The notes: generated from the sequence alone by a model not told the origin. DNA of 7,164 bases from BOG-908 sp964247675 (GCA_964247675.1 CAXTVW010000168.1:1-7164); one strand, 5' to 3'. Shown: positions 1-6,009, numbered from the stretch's first letter. Numbers and translations are program-made.

Positions 1-2
1 GC

Positions 3-578
3 TTAGAGCCTCTGGTACACCCCGATCACCCGGGAAGCCGCCAGCAAGTTTCCCTTCAACGTGCGCAACAGGTGCCCCCGCCCGGGCGGGCTCGCAAAGC
101 TTGGCACCAAATCCACCGCAAACAACTGGAACGCGTAACGATGTGGTCCATGGCCCGGCACTGGCGAGGGCGCCATCCAGCCCGGACGCGCCACCGAGTT
201 GCGGCCTACCTGGAAGCCTAGCGGAGACACGCGTGTCTGCTTCATGCCCAGCCCGCCTTCCTGGATGCCGGAGAGGCTGACGGGGATCGAATGCAGCACC
301 GCATGCACAAGTGGCCGGGGAAACGGCGCGTCCGCATCTTCCACGATGAGTGCCAGAGATTTCGTGCCCTCCGGCGCGCCATGCCACTCGAGCGGCGGGA
401 ACAGGGCCTCGCCGTCCTGGGTGTAACGGTCCGGTATGGTGCCGCCGTCCTCGAAAGCCGGGCTGGTGATGGTCAGGCCGTTCCGCGGCAAGTCCAGGCG
501 GCTGGTGGCCAGCGCGCCCAGTCCGGGGCGGACCTGGCGCAGCATCTGGCCAACCTTGCGGGCCCATTCGTTCGCCAT
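3..578 (-). CDS. YbhB/YbcL family PEBP (phosphatidylethanolamine-binding-like) protein
   Basis: A 191-residue protein of the bacterial PEBP/Raf-kinase-inhibitor-like family, small soluble beta-sandwich proteins with an anion-binding pocket and mostly unknown physiological ligand. Seen in the sequence: the family entry motif around residues 39-65 (SPAF, then PDRYTQDGE and PPLEW), a DADAP ligand-pocket motif at 81-85, the VHAVLHSIP strand at 91-99 (usually HW in the second position) and GHGPHRYAFQLFAVD at 142-156. There is no signal peptide or membrane segment, so it is probably cytoplasmic like E. coli YbhB. About 35 residues precede the domain, a short extension. The reading frame stays open upstream to 860, but the ATG at 576-578 has a good AAGGGAG ribosome site 7 nt away and upstream residues do not look like PEBP, so I start here. 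It is divergent from fsr. Family sure, role unknown. Confidence 0.9.
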   Translation of the reverse strand: MANEWARKVGQMLRQVRPGLGALATSRLDLPRNGLTITSPAFEDGGTIPDRYTQDGEALFPPLEWHGAPEGTKSLALIVEDADAPFPRPLVHAVLHSIPVSLSGIQEGGLGMKQTRVSPLGFQVGRNSVARPGWMAPSPVPGHGPHRYAFQLFAVDLVPSFASPPGRGHLLRTLKGNLLAASRVIGVYQRL

Positions 579-585
579 GCCACCA

Positions 586-592
586 CTCCCTT
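586..592 (-). promoter_or_regulatory. Ribosome binding site of the PEBP gene
   Basis: AAGGGAG on the minus strand, 7 nt before the ATG at 578. It decides the start against the longer open frame that runs back into the fsr gene. Confidence 0.65.
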
Positions 593-669
593 GTCCACCG
601 GCCGGCAACGCGGCAGCTTCGTGGTCTTTCCACCTCTCCCCGCGCCCGCGCAACCCTGGCATCACAAAG

Positions 670-687
670 CCTTGCTGCACCGCAAGG
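670..687. repeat. Inverted repeat, candidate operator between PEBP gene and fsr
   Basis: CCTTGC and GCAAGG form a perfect 6-bp inverted repeat with a 6-nt centre. It lies about midway in the divergent intergenic region, where a repressor could control fsr, the PEBP gene or both. No regulator gene is adjacent in the window. The operator role is inference from position and symmetry only. Confidence 0.35.
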
Positions 688-727
688 GCGGCAGGCGTAT
701 TGTGCGGCGCGTATTCCCCTGCCGCCC
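686..727. repeat. 10-bp inverted repeat enclosing two GCGTATT direct repeats
   Basis: GGGCGGCAGG at 686-695 is exactly complementary to CCTGCCGCCC at 718-727. The 22-nt interior starts within one GCGTATT copy (695-701) and contains a second (709-715), 14 nt apart. The block ends 34 nt before the fsr start. It could be an operator array, or a hairpin in the fsr leader RNA. Its left arm shares two bases with the 670-687 repeat, so in RNA the two hairpins would compete at that point. High GC makes chance GC-rich repeats more likely. Confidence 0.4.
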
Positions 728-750
728 GGACTCGGGGCCGCACCATGGAA

Positions 751-755
751 AAGGA
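751..755 (+). promoter_or_regulatory. Ribosome binding site that sets the fsr GTG start
   Basis: AAGGA, preceded by two more A residues, lies 6 nt before the GTG at 762. It fixes the start of fsr well inside a much longer open frame (from 291). It also sits inside a six-codon ATG ORF (745-765) whose TGA overlaps the GTG as GTGA. That mini-ORF has only a weak GGGG upstream and may be chance. Confidence 0.6.
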
Positions 756-761
756 TCGACG

Positions 762-1985
762 GTGAGCTCGTCTGTGACCACGAAGACCGAAGTGCCGGCA
801 CTCGCACGACCGGGCGGCGAGGCGGTGATGGCAGTGCTGCTCGCGATCAGCCTTTCGCACCTGCTGAACGACCTGATGCAGTCCCTGGTGCCGGCGGTCT
901 ATCCGGTTCTGAAGGGGCGGCTCGGGCTAAGTTTCGCCCAGATCGGCGGTATCACGCTGGTCAACCAAATGACCGCCTCCGTGCTGCAGCCGGTGGTCGG
1001 CACCTTCACGGACCGCCGGCCGATGCCTTACTCACTGCCGTTCGGTATGGCGTCCACGCTGGTGGGGCTGCTGCTGCTCAGCCAGGCGGAGAGCTACCCG
1101 GCGGTGCTGGTGGCCGTCGCCTGCGTAGGCGTCGGCTCCTCCGTGTTCCATCCCGAAAGCTCGCGCGTGGCGCGGCTGGCGTCCGGCGGGCGGCACGGCA
1201 TGGCGCAGTCGGTGTTCCAGGTCGGCGGCAACGCAGGCTCAGCCCTGGGGCCGCTGCTGGCGGCGTTCGTGATTGCGCCGCATGGTCATCACGCTGGCGG
1301 CCAGGGGCTGATCGCGTGGTTCGGGCTGGCCGCACTGGCCGGCATCGTGGTGCTGAGCGGCGTCAGCCGCTGGTACGGCCGCAACATACGGACACGGGTG
1401 GCGCGCCAGGTGAAGGAGATCACCAGTCTGGACGGAAGGCGGGTGGCCTGGGCGATGGCCATCCTGGTGGCGCTGCTGATGTCGAAGTTTTTCTACACCG
1501 CCAGCATGTCCAACTATTACCAGTTCTTCCTGATCGACCGTTTCCACGTCAGCCAGCACACCGCGCAGCTTTGCCTGTTCCTGTTCCTGGGCGCGTTCGC
1601 CGCCGGCACCTTCCTGGGCGGCCCGATCGGCGACAGGATCGGCCGCAAGCGCATCATCTGGGTGTCCATCCTCGGCGTGCTGCCGTTCACGCTGGCGCTG
1701 CCGTACGTCGGGCTGACCGGCTGTGTGCTGCTGACGTTGCCGATCGGCCTTCTGCTGGCCTCGGCGTTCCCGGCAATCGTCGTCTATGCGCAGGAGCTGA
1801 TGCCTGGCCGCGTTGGGACGGTGTCCGGTCTGATGTTCGGGCTGGCGTTCGGACTGGGTGGGCTTGGGGCGGCTGGGCTGGGAATGCTGGCTGACCACAC
1901 GAGCATCAGCCTTGTGTTCCAGATTTGCGCGTTCCTGCCGGCGCTCGGGTTACTGGCGGGATTTTTGCCAACGATTGAGGAATAG
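762..1985 (+). CDS. fsr: Fsr-type fosmidomycin resistance MFS exporter
   Basis: A 407-residue inner-membrane major facilitator, close in length and sequence to E. coli Fsr (about 406 residues), a drug/proton antiporter giving resistance to fosmidomycin, the inhibitor of IspC in the MEP isoprenoid pathway. Diagnostic stretches: AISLSHLLND at 28-37, QPVVGTFTD at 76-84, PMPYSLP at 87-93, GSSVFHPESSRVAR at 125-138 followed by ASGGRHGMAQS, VFQVGGN at 151-157, GGPIGDRIGRK at 286-296 (the MFS loop motif between helices), YAQELMPGR at 342-350 and LADHTSI at 376-382. About twelve hydrophobic segments fit the fold, with a basic central loop near 203-228. The GTG start is chosen because AAGGA lies 6 nt upstream and the length then matches the family; a GTG at 774 is an alternative. 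It is divergent from the PEBP gene and converges on the YihY gene. The natural substrate in this organism is not shown by the sequence. Confidence 0.93.
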   Translation: MSSSVTTKTEVPALARPGGEAVMAVLLAISLSHLLNDLMQSLVPAVYPVLKGRLGLSFAQIGGITLVNQMTASVLQPVVGTFTDRRPMPYSLPFGMASTLVGLLLLSQAESYPAVLVAVACVGVGSSVFHPESSRVARLASGGRHGMAQSVFQVGGNAGSALGPLLAAFVIAPHGHHAGGQGLIAWFGLAALAGIVVLSGVSRWYGRNIRTRVARQVKEITSLDGRRVAWAMAILVALLMSKFFYTASMSNYYQFFLIDRFHVSQHTAQLCLFLFLGAFAAGTFLGGPIGDRIGRKRIIWVSILGVLPFTLALPYVGLTGCVLLTLPIGLLLASAFPAIVVYAQELMPGRVGTVSGLMFGLAFGLGGLGAAGLGMLADHTSISLVFQICAFLPALGLLAGFLPTIEE

Positions 1986-2028
1986 AGAGGAAGGCCTTTC
2001 TCTCAGGAGAGGAAGGCCTTCCTTTCTA
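1983..2028. terminator. Bidirectional hairpin terminator formed between two stop codons
   Basis: Positions 1983-2004 pair with 2007-2028 in a 22-bp stem around a two-base AG centre. Twenty pairs are Watson-Crick and two (1987/2024 and 1999/2012) are G-U in the plus-strand RNA but A-C mismatches in the minus-strand RNA. The outermost pairs are the TAG of fsr (1983-1985) and, on the other strand, the TAG of the YihY gene (2026-2028). GAGAGGAAGGCCTT occurs twice inside as a direct repeat (1985-1998 and 2007-2020), giving alternative shorter folds. No long T-run follows on either side. It most likely ends transcription of both convergent genes. Confidence 0.75.
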
Positions 2029-3099
2029 GGCAGCCACTTCATCTGCGCGCTTCGCGCCACGGGCGCCCATCGGCTTAGGCGGGCCGATGGTGCTGTCCTG
2101 CGCCGTCTGATGTTCCAGCTCAGCGTTAAGTTCTGCGCCCACCAGCACGATGATCGTTGAAATCCAGATCCACGTCATGAAGCCCACCGCCGCGCCAAGC
2201 GAGCCATACGTCTTGTTGTAGCTGCTGAAATTAGCCGCATACCAGGAGAAAGCGGCCGAGCCGAGGATGAAGACCACGCCGGCGAACCCGCTGCCCCAGC
2301 TAACCCAGCGCCACTTCGCCTTCGCCCGGCTCGGACCGTAACGATACACCAGGGCCAGGAACAACATGATGGCGCCCAGCATCAACGGCCAGCGGCCGAA
2401 ATTCAGCAGCACGTCCGCCACCGAGCCGAGATAGAACAGCTGCAGGATGGCCGGAACCACCGCCACCGCAGCCACTGCCAGGATGATGAAAACCAGGGCG
2501 CCCAGGGTGAAGGATAAGGACAGCCAGGTGCGGTGCACGAAGCTCCGCGTCTCTTTCTCCTCATAGACGGCATTGAGCGCGTCGAAGAGCGACTTGATGC
2601 CGGCGTTGGCGCTCCAAAGCGTGGTGAGCAGGCCGAAGACGGCACCGAAGCCGAGCGCGTTGTGCGGCGCTGTGGTGAGCGACTTCACCTGGTCACTGAT
2701 GATCTGCATGCCGCCTTGCGGCACCACCCCGCCCAGGGATGTCAGGTGTTTGGCGATGTCGGCCGGGTCGGCGATCAGGCCGTAGAGCGAGATCAGCGCG
2801 GCCAATGCGGGGAAGATGGCCAGCAAGGCGTAATAGGTGACGGCCGCGGCTTCGGCCATCACGCGGTCTTCGCCGATGTCGTTGAACACCCGCTTGGCAA
2901 TCTGCATCCAGCCGCGCGCCGGGATCTCGGAAGGCTTCTCCGCCAGCGCGCCGCTGCTGGCTGACGCCGCCGGTTTGGCTTGCGTCGCCTCGGAGTGTGC
3001 CGGTGCCTTGCGCTGCACGGCATTCCACAGCGTGGCACCTGCTTCGAGCGCCAGCGCGACGACGGCGATATCGACCGCGCGACGGAGTTTCTGGGCCAT
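2026..3099 (-). CDS. YihY/BrkB-family inner-membrane protein
   Basis: A 357-residue integral membrane protein of the YihY/virulence factor BrkB family (once misnamed ribonuclease BN); the molecular function is not established. Seen: the family's first conserved block GEDRVMAEAAAVTYYALLAI at about 76-95, LWSANAGIKSLFDALNAVYEE at about 161-181, a YRYGPSR motif at 252-258, a tryptophan-rich loop KWRWVSWGSG at 262-271 and NKTYGSLGAAVGFMTWIWIS at 295-314. Six membrane segments are visible near 88-110, 145-165, 193-217, 236-254, 267-289 and 302-323. The first 60 residues add a hydrophobic stretch (9-24) and an Ala/Pro/Ser-rich linker not typical of the core domain, and the tail (330-357) is hydrophilic. 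The ATG has AGGAG 8 nt upstream, located in the 15-nt gap after the HVA1-type gene, so the two are one operon. Its TAG is the base of the terminator hairpin. Confidence 0.92.
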   Translation of the reverse strand: MAQKLRRAVDIAVVALALEAGATLWNAVQRKAPAHSEATQAKPAASASSGALAEKPSEIPARGWMQIAKRVFNDIGEDRVMAEAAAVTYYALLAIFPALAALISLYGLIADPADIAKHLTSLGGVVPQGGMQIISDQVKSLTTAPHNALGFGAVFGLLTTLWSANAGIKSLFDALNAVYEEKETRSFVHRTWLSLSFTLGALVFIILAVAAVAVVPAILQLFYLGSVADVLLNFGRWPLMLGAIMLFLALVYRYGPSRAKAKWRWVSWGSGFAGVVFILGSAAFSWYAANFSSYNKTYGSLGAAVGFMTWIWISTIIVLVGAELNAELEHQTAQDSTIGPPKPMGARGAKRADEVAA

Positions 3100-3114
3100 G
3101 CGGGCCGCTCCTGG

Positions 3115-3324
3115 TCAGTGTTTCTTCAGCTCATCGGGCTTGTGAACGGCCTGCTTGCCGGATTTGCTGCTCTTGACGAGCACTTCCGGGTTCTCCTTGG
3201 TGGCTTTGGCGGTATGACCTTTCACCTTCGTCGTCGAGGTGACGATCTTCTCGACGGTGCCTTCGGTCTTGCCTTGAGCAGTCCCCCAGGTCACGTGGTC
3301 ACCTTTTTTCGGCAGCTTGGCCAC
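3115..3324 (-). CDS. Small DUF2945/HVA1-family TUDOR-like protein
   Basis: A 69-residue, lysine-rich protein matching the DUF2945 (hypervirulence-associated HVA1, TUDOR-like) family in length and pattern: GDHVTWGTAQGKTEGTV at 8-24, then KVKGHTAKATKENPEVLVKS at 33-52 and SGKQAVHKPDEL at 55-66. Family members are small beta-barrels of unknown biochemical role found widely in bacteria and fungi; the name comes from a phenotype, not a mechanism. No signal peptide or membrane segment is present, so it is expected in the cytosol. The start is a GTG at 3322-3324 with AGGAG 8 nt upstream. It is the first gene of a two-gene unit with the YihY-family gene, separated by 15 nt that hold the second ribosome site. 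Any functional link to the membrane partner is inference. Confidence 0.85.
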   Translation of the reverse strand: MAKLPKKGDHVTWGTAQGKTEGTVEKIVTSTTKVKGHTAKATKENPEVLVKSSKSGKQAVHKPDELKKH

Positions 3325-3332
3325 AACCCTTG

Positions 3333-3337
3333 CTCCT
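3333..3337 (-). promoter_or_regulatory. Ribosome binding site for the GTG start of the HVA1-type gene
   Basis: AGGAG on the minus strand, 8 nt before the GTG at 3322-3324. The same motif and spacing precede the ATG of the downstream YihY gene (3108-3112), which supports both starts. Confidence 0.7.
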
Positions 3338-3392
3338 GTTTGACCGGCAACGAACGCGGGCTCGCTCCTGCAGGTTGCCGAGACAGACTTCT

Positions 3393-3441
3393 GGAAGGGA
3401 AGGAAGGCCTTCTTTTTTGAAGAAGAGAAGCGAAGGACTTC
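3393..3441. terminator. Purine-rich terminator-like region downstream of the lipid A acyltransferase gene
   Basis: Within the 157-nt gap (3325-3481) there are several overlapping short inverted repeats: GAAGG/CCTTC at 3399-3403 and 3408-3412, followed directly by T6 (3413-3418) on the plus strand; CTTCTT/AAGAAG at 3409-3414 and 3420-3425; and GAAG/CTTC at 3432-3435 and 3438-3441. The core AGGAAGGCCTTC also occurs in the fsr terminator at 2010-2021. The position suggests the end of the minus-strand acyltransferase transcript, but the T-run is on the plus strand, so direction is uncertain. The rest of the gap must contain the promoter of the HVA1/YihY operon; I see no clear -35/-10 pair. Confidence 0.4.
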
Positions 3442-3481
3442 TATTTTCTCACGCTGGTGCAGGCGGTTGAGCGGTTCTGGT

Positions 3482-4462
3482 TCAGCCGATTGCTGCTTGG
3501 CTCGATGCCGTCACGTGCTTTGGGAAACGCCTGTGTACCCAAAGCCACTCCGCCGGCCGTTCGGTGATCCATTGCTCCAGACGGTCGTTGATGGCCTGGG
3601 TGAGTTCCGCGACGGCCTCCTGGGTGTCGGCGCCGGCACGTGGCAGCAGCGGCTCATCCACGATCAGCCGGAAGCGTGCCGGCCCGATGCGCTGCACGCG
3701 GCCGGGTATGACGGGGCAGCCGAAACGCACGGCCAGGGCCGCAGCGGCCGGCGCCGTCATCGCGGGCAGGCCGAACAGCCGGGCTTCGATGCCGTCGTTC
3801 ATCTTCTGGTCGGTCAGCATGCCCAGGTAGCCGCCGCGCCGCATGTGAGCGAACGCCGCGCGCGCGCCCTTCGCCCCCTTTGCAAACATCGGCACGGACT
3901 GGCCCATGGCACGCCGGCGCAGGTCCAGGATCACCGCGTCGATCGCGGTGTTGGACGCCTGACGATACACGCTGGAGAACGGCATGCCGTACCAGGCCAC
4001 GGCGGGCGGCAGCATCTCCCAGTTGCCGATGTGGCCGGATACGAAGATCGCCGGCCCGCCGCGCGCGGCCTGCGCGTGCAGCAGGTGGTCGTTGACCATC
4101 TCCCACCCGGGCCCCGAGGCAGAGTCCTTCGGCAGGTCCGCAAGATGCGGGAACTCGCCTGCCGTGCGGCCAAGATTTTCCCACATGCTGCGGATGATGC
4201 CGGCGCGCGCCGGCGCGGTCAGGTGCGGCAGCGCGGCGCGCAAATTGGCGTCCGCCACGCGGGAAAGCGGCAGGCGTGGGCCGATGGCGCGGCATAGCGC
4301 TCCCATGGCGTTGGACGCCCTCACCGGCCCCATAAGCTGCAAGACGCTGACCGCGCCGCGCACGAGGCGCACCTCGGCGGCGTATCGCCAGCGCTTCAGC
4401 GTCGGACGGCGTACGCTCTGCCGCTCGTCCGTTGACGGTTCGATCCTGCCTTGTGCTGTCAT
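3482..4462 (-). CDS. Lipid A late acyltransferase, LpxL/HtrB family
   Basis: A 326-residue member of the LpxL/LpxM (HtrB/MsbB) family, which moves a fatty acyl chain from acyl carrier protein onto the lipid A precursor at the cytoplasmic face of the inner membrane. Seen: the catalytic H-x4-E motif in SGHIGNWEM (His144, Glu149), RQASN at 167-171, the conserved GYLGMLTDQK block at 211-220, LFGLPAMTAPA at 229-239, and the C-terminal WLWVHRRFPK at 306-315. A weakly hydrophobic N-terminal stretch near 32-44 may anchor it, and DANLRAALPHL at 71-81 is the usual early family motif. The first 25 residues are basic, polar and not conserved, so a somewhat later start is possible; the ribosome site before the ATG (GGACGCAGG) is weak. 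It stands alone between two minus-strand units. Which acyl chain or position it serves cannot be told, so I give no gene symbol. Confidence 0.92.
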   Translation of the reverse strand: MTAQGRIEPSTDERQSVRRPTLKRWRYAAEVRLVRGAVSVLQLMGPVRASNAMGALCRAIGPRLPLSRVADANLRAALPHLTAPARAGIIRSMWENLGRTAGEFPHLADLPKDSASGPGWEMVNDHLLHAQAARGGPAIFVSGHIGNWEMLPPAVAWYGMPFSSVYRQASNTAIDAVILDLRRRAMGQSVPMFAKGAKGARAAFAHMRRGGYLGMLTDQKMNDGIEARLFGLPAMTAPAAAALAVRFGCPVIPGRVQRIGPARFRLIVDEPLLPRAGADTQEAVAELTQAINDRLEQWITERPAEWLWVHRRFPKHVTASSQAAIG

Positions 4463-4528
4463 CCTGCGTCCGCTGCCGTGGCCGCTTTGCTATACGGCGA
4501 GGTGAGCGATTTGATACGGGGCGGGCGG

Positions 4529-4538
4529 GTTGATCAAC
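4529..4538. repeat. GTTGATCAAC palindrome, candidate operator upstream of the acyltransferase gene
   Basis: A perfect 10-bp palindrome, AT-rich against its GC-rich surroundings, 67 nt upstream of the acyltransferase start. On the minus strand it contains TTGATC, which with TATCAA 15 nt further on could be a poor -35/-10 pair, so a bound protein would overlap the promoter. The regulatory role is inference. Confidence 0.3.
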
Positions 4539-4556
4539 AGTTGTTTGCCGGGCGCG

Positions 4557-4609
4557 CTGCACTCCTGGGAGAGTCGGCTGACGCAAATGCGGGAGTGCAG
4601 AAGTTTTTT
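4557..4609 (+). terminator. Intrinsic-terminator-like hairpin with T6 tail on the plus strand
   Basis: CTGCACTCC (4557-4565) pairs perfectly with GGAGTGCAG (4592-4600), extended by a T-G and a G-C pair inward, and CGCA/TGCG (4582-4585, 4588-4591) can form an inner helix. AAG and then TTTTTT (4604-4609) follow on the plus strand only. That is the layout of a plus-strand rho-independent terminator, although the loop is long. Both flanking genes are on the minus strand, so there is no obvious transcript for it to end. Confidence 0.45.
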
Positions 4610-4611
4610 CG

Positions 4612-4630
4612 TCCTCCTTTCAAAAGAGGA
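4612..4630 (-). terminator. Short hairpin after the 411-residue protein gene
   Basis: On the minus strand TCCTCTTT and AAGGAGGA-type arms (8 bp with one G-U, three-base loop) lie 18 nt after the stop of the 411-residue gene. No U-tract follows; an A6 run does. It may be a weak or factor-assisted terminator. On the plus strand the same stem has a C-A mismatch. Confidence 0.3.
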
Positions 4631-4648
4631 TTGCTCGCCTCATTCCCA

Positions 4649-5884
4649 CTACAGCCCAAAACATTGCGCTTCCAGCATCCTGACCGCCGCCTCCGGCCCC
4701 GCCAGTATCTCGGCCAGCCGTGCCCGGTCCATGGCGGACATGCCGTCCACCTGCTGCAACGTCGCCTGTACCGATCGCACCAGGTCGTCGATCTTCGGCC
4801 CGCCGCCAAGCCGCCGCGTTTCCAGCTCGAACGCACGCAACACACGCGCTGCGTCTTCCGTGGCGTCGAGCGCCCCGTCGCGTGCGGCCTTGTCCTCCGG
4901 CAAAGCGAGCAGTGACGCCGTGACCCGGTCCTGCAGCGCGGTTTCGAAACGCTGCAGCGAGCCGCCAAGCAGAGCGGTGCGCGCCTCCGCCAGGCGGCGG
5001 CGCTGCGCCGTATCTGTGAGCTGCTCCGACAGGCTTTCCAGCAAGCTTGCCTGGCGCCGCAACTCGGCGGCGGCGCCTGCCGGAACGGCCTCTATCTGGC
5101 CCGCCGTCTCGCACTCCAGCCAGGCCAGCGCCGCTTCCGCCGCCGCCTCGGCCTGCTTGCGGCGCAGCGGCACCTTCTGCGCGGCTGCGAACAGGGCCAC
5201 GCTGGCCTGCGGCACCCTGATCGTCAGCAGGCCGAGCATCATGCCCCAGGCGCGCGGGCCGAATTTCTCTGTTTCCGCCAGCATCCCGGCCAGGTCGGCC
5301 TCCTGCAGCCTGATCCCGGCATGATCGTGGTCATGCAGGGGCAGGGCCGCGTCGAGTATGCTGGACAGCGCGGTTACCAGATGGGCGAGCTCGGCCGCGG
5401 GCAGGCCCTGGGCGCACCATTCGGCAGACAGGCCGGGCGGCAGCTGTGCTGCAAGGCCGCGCAGCGTCCGTGCGGCCTCTGGCCATAGGAGCGCGCCGGC
5501 CTGCCGGACGAGCGCGCTCTGTCCGGTGGAGGCGCCGGTGGTGAGTGCGTCCACCCGCGCCAGGCAGGCAGCGGCGGAGCGCGTCATCGCCTCCCGCACT
5601 GCACGCGACAGCACCATGAGGGCGCTGCGGGGCACGAAGAACGTGCCTGGGCGCCAGGCGGCAGGCGCGACGATCAGCGTGTCCGCCGGCAGGAACAGCA
5701 GGCGGGCAAAACGGAGCGGGCGCACCGGCTGGATGGCGCGCAAGCGGGGGCGAACCGGGGCCAGCACCTCGTCCGTCGCCCCGCGCACCTCCAGCGAATC
5801 GACCATTCGCAGCACCTGGAGCACCTGCGCATCGGCGGCGCTTGCCACGTCCCGGCGGACGTCCCGGATCGCTTGCGGGATCAT
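4649..5884 (-). CDS. Unrecognised alanine-rich, helical, soluble protein (411 residues)
   Basis: I do not recognise this protein. It is very rich in Ala, Leu, Arg and Glu and looks almost wholly alpha-helical, with no signal peptide or clear membrane segment. From the ATG at 5882-5884 it has: a helical start, a Pro/Arg-rich block with RPLRFARLLFLPADTLIV near 55-72, a WRPGTFFVPRSA segment near 77-88 that looks like the most family-like part, an HDHDH cluster at 184-188 that could bind a metal, and a C-terminal half of charged heptad-like helices (about 240-390) that may form a coiled coil. An in-frame GTG at 5909-5911 would add nine residues and has only a weak CAGG 10 nt upstream. I prefer the ATG because it overlaps the stop of a small in-between ORF as ATGA. 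It follows another unrecognised gene on the same strand and is the last gene of that unit. Confidence 0.8.
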   Translation of the reverse strand: MIPQAIRDVRRDVASAADAQVLQVLRMVDSLEVRGATDEVLAPVRPRLRAIQPVRPLRFARLLFLPADTLIVAPAAWRPGTFFVPRSALMVLSRAVREAMTRSAAACLARVDALTTGASTGQSALVRQAGALLWPEAARTLRGLAAQLPPGLSAEWCAQGLPAAELAHLVTALSSILDAALPLHDHDHAGIRLQEADLAGMLAETEKFGPRAWGMMLGLLTIRVPQASVALFAAAQKVPLRRKQAEAAAEAALAWLECETAGQIEAVPAGAAAELRRQASLLESLSEQLTDTAQRRRLAEARTALLGGSLQRFETALQDRVTASLLALPEDKAARDGALDATEDAARVLRAFELETRRLGGGPKIDDLVRSVQATLQQVDGMSAMDRARLAEILAGPEAAVRMLEAQCFGL

Positions 5885-6009
5885 GCGGGAAGCCGGCGGG
5901 AGAGCGCGCACGGCGTTCTTGCCTGCGGAGAGGACGCAAGCACCCCCGCACCGGCAGCCGGTTCCGCGAAGCGTGGCGTGGCAGCAAGACGGTGCCCCAT
6001 GGTCCTCAT
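5881..6009 (-). CDS. Possible 42-residue linker ORF between the two unrecognised genes
   Basis: An ATG at 6007-6009 overlaps the TGA of the upstream 365-residue gene (ATGA), runs 42 codons without a stop, and ends in a TGA at 5881-5883 that overlaps the ATG of the 411-residue gene (again ATGA). The product would be small, basic and Ala/Pro/Arg-rich, with one Cys and no hydrophobic helix. About two thirds of its third codon positions are G or C, by my count 29 of 42, which seems lower than in the flanking genes, so the coding signal is weak. It may be a real small protein, a device that couples translation of the two large genes, or chance. There is no clear family match. Confidence 0.35.
   Translation of the reverse strand: MRTMGHRLAATPRFAEPAAGAGVLASSPQARTPCALSRRLPA

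Noticed and set aside
670..720. Sigma-70-like promoter for fsr (TTGCTG at 672 with CGTATT at 696)
   Set aside because: Spacing is 18 but the -10 match is poor, and alternatives of equal quality exist; not strong enough to annotate.
291..761. N-terminal extension of the fsr frame back to 291
   Set aside because: It would run antisense through the PEBP gene, does not resemble any Fsr N-terminus, and the GTG at 762 with AAGGA gives the family length.
579..860. Extension of the PEBP frame upstream to 860
   Set aside because: It overlaps the start of fsr, and the encoded residues are Arg-rich and unlike PEBP proteins; the ATG at 578 has a good ribosome site.
1239..1898. 219-codon minus-strand open frame inside fsr
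   Set aside because: Antisense shadow of a well-identified transporter; Gln/Arg/His-rich composition and no domain features.
3654..4586. 310-codon minus-strand open frame overlapping the acyltransferase
   Set aside because: Another frame of the same strand in which the true acyltransferase motifs are read; the product is Arg/Pro-rich and has no family features.
4613..4619. Strong AAAGGAGGA ribosome-site-like sequence on the minus strand
   Set aside because: No ATG, GTG or TTG follows at a usable distance; it is better explained as one arm of the short hairpin.
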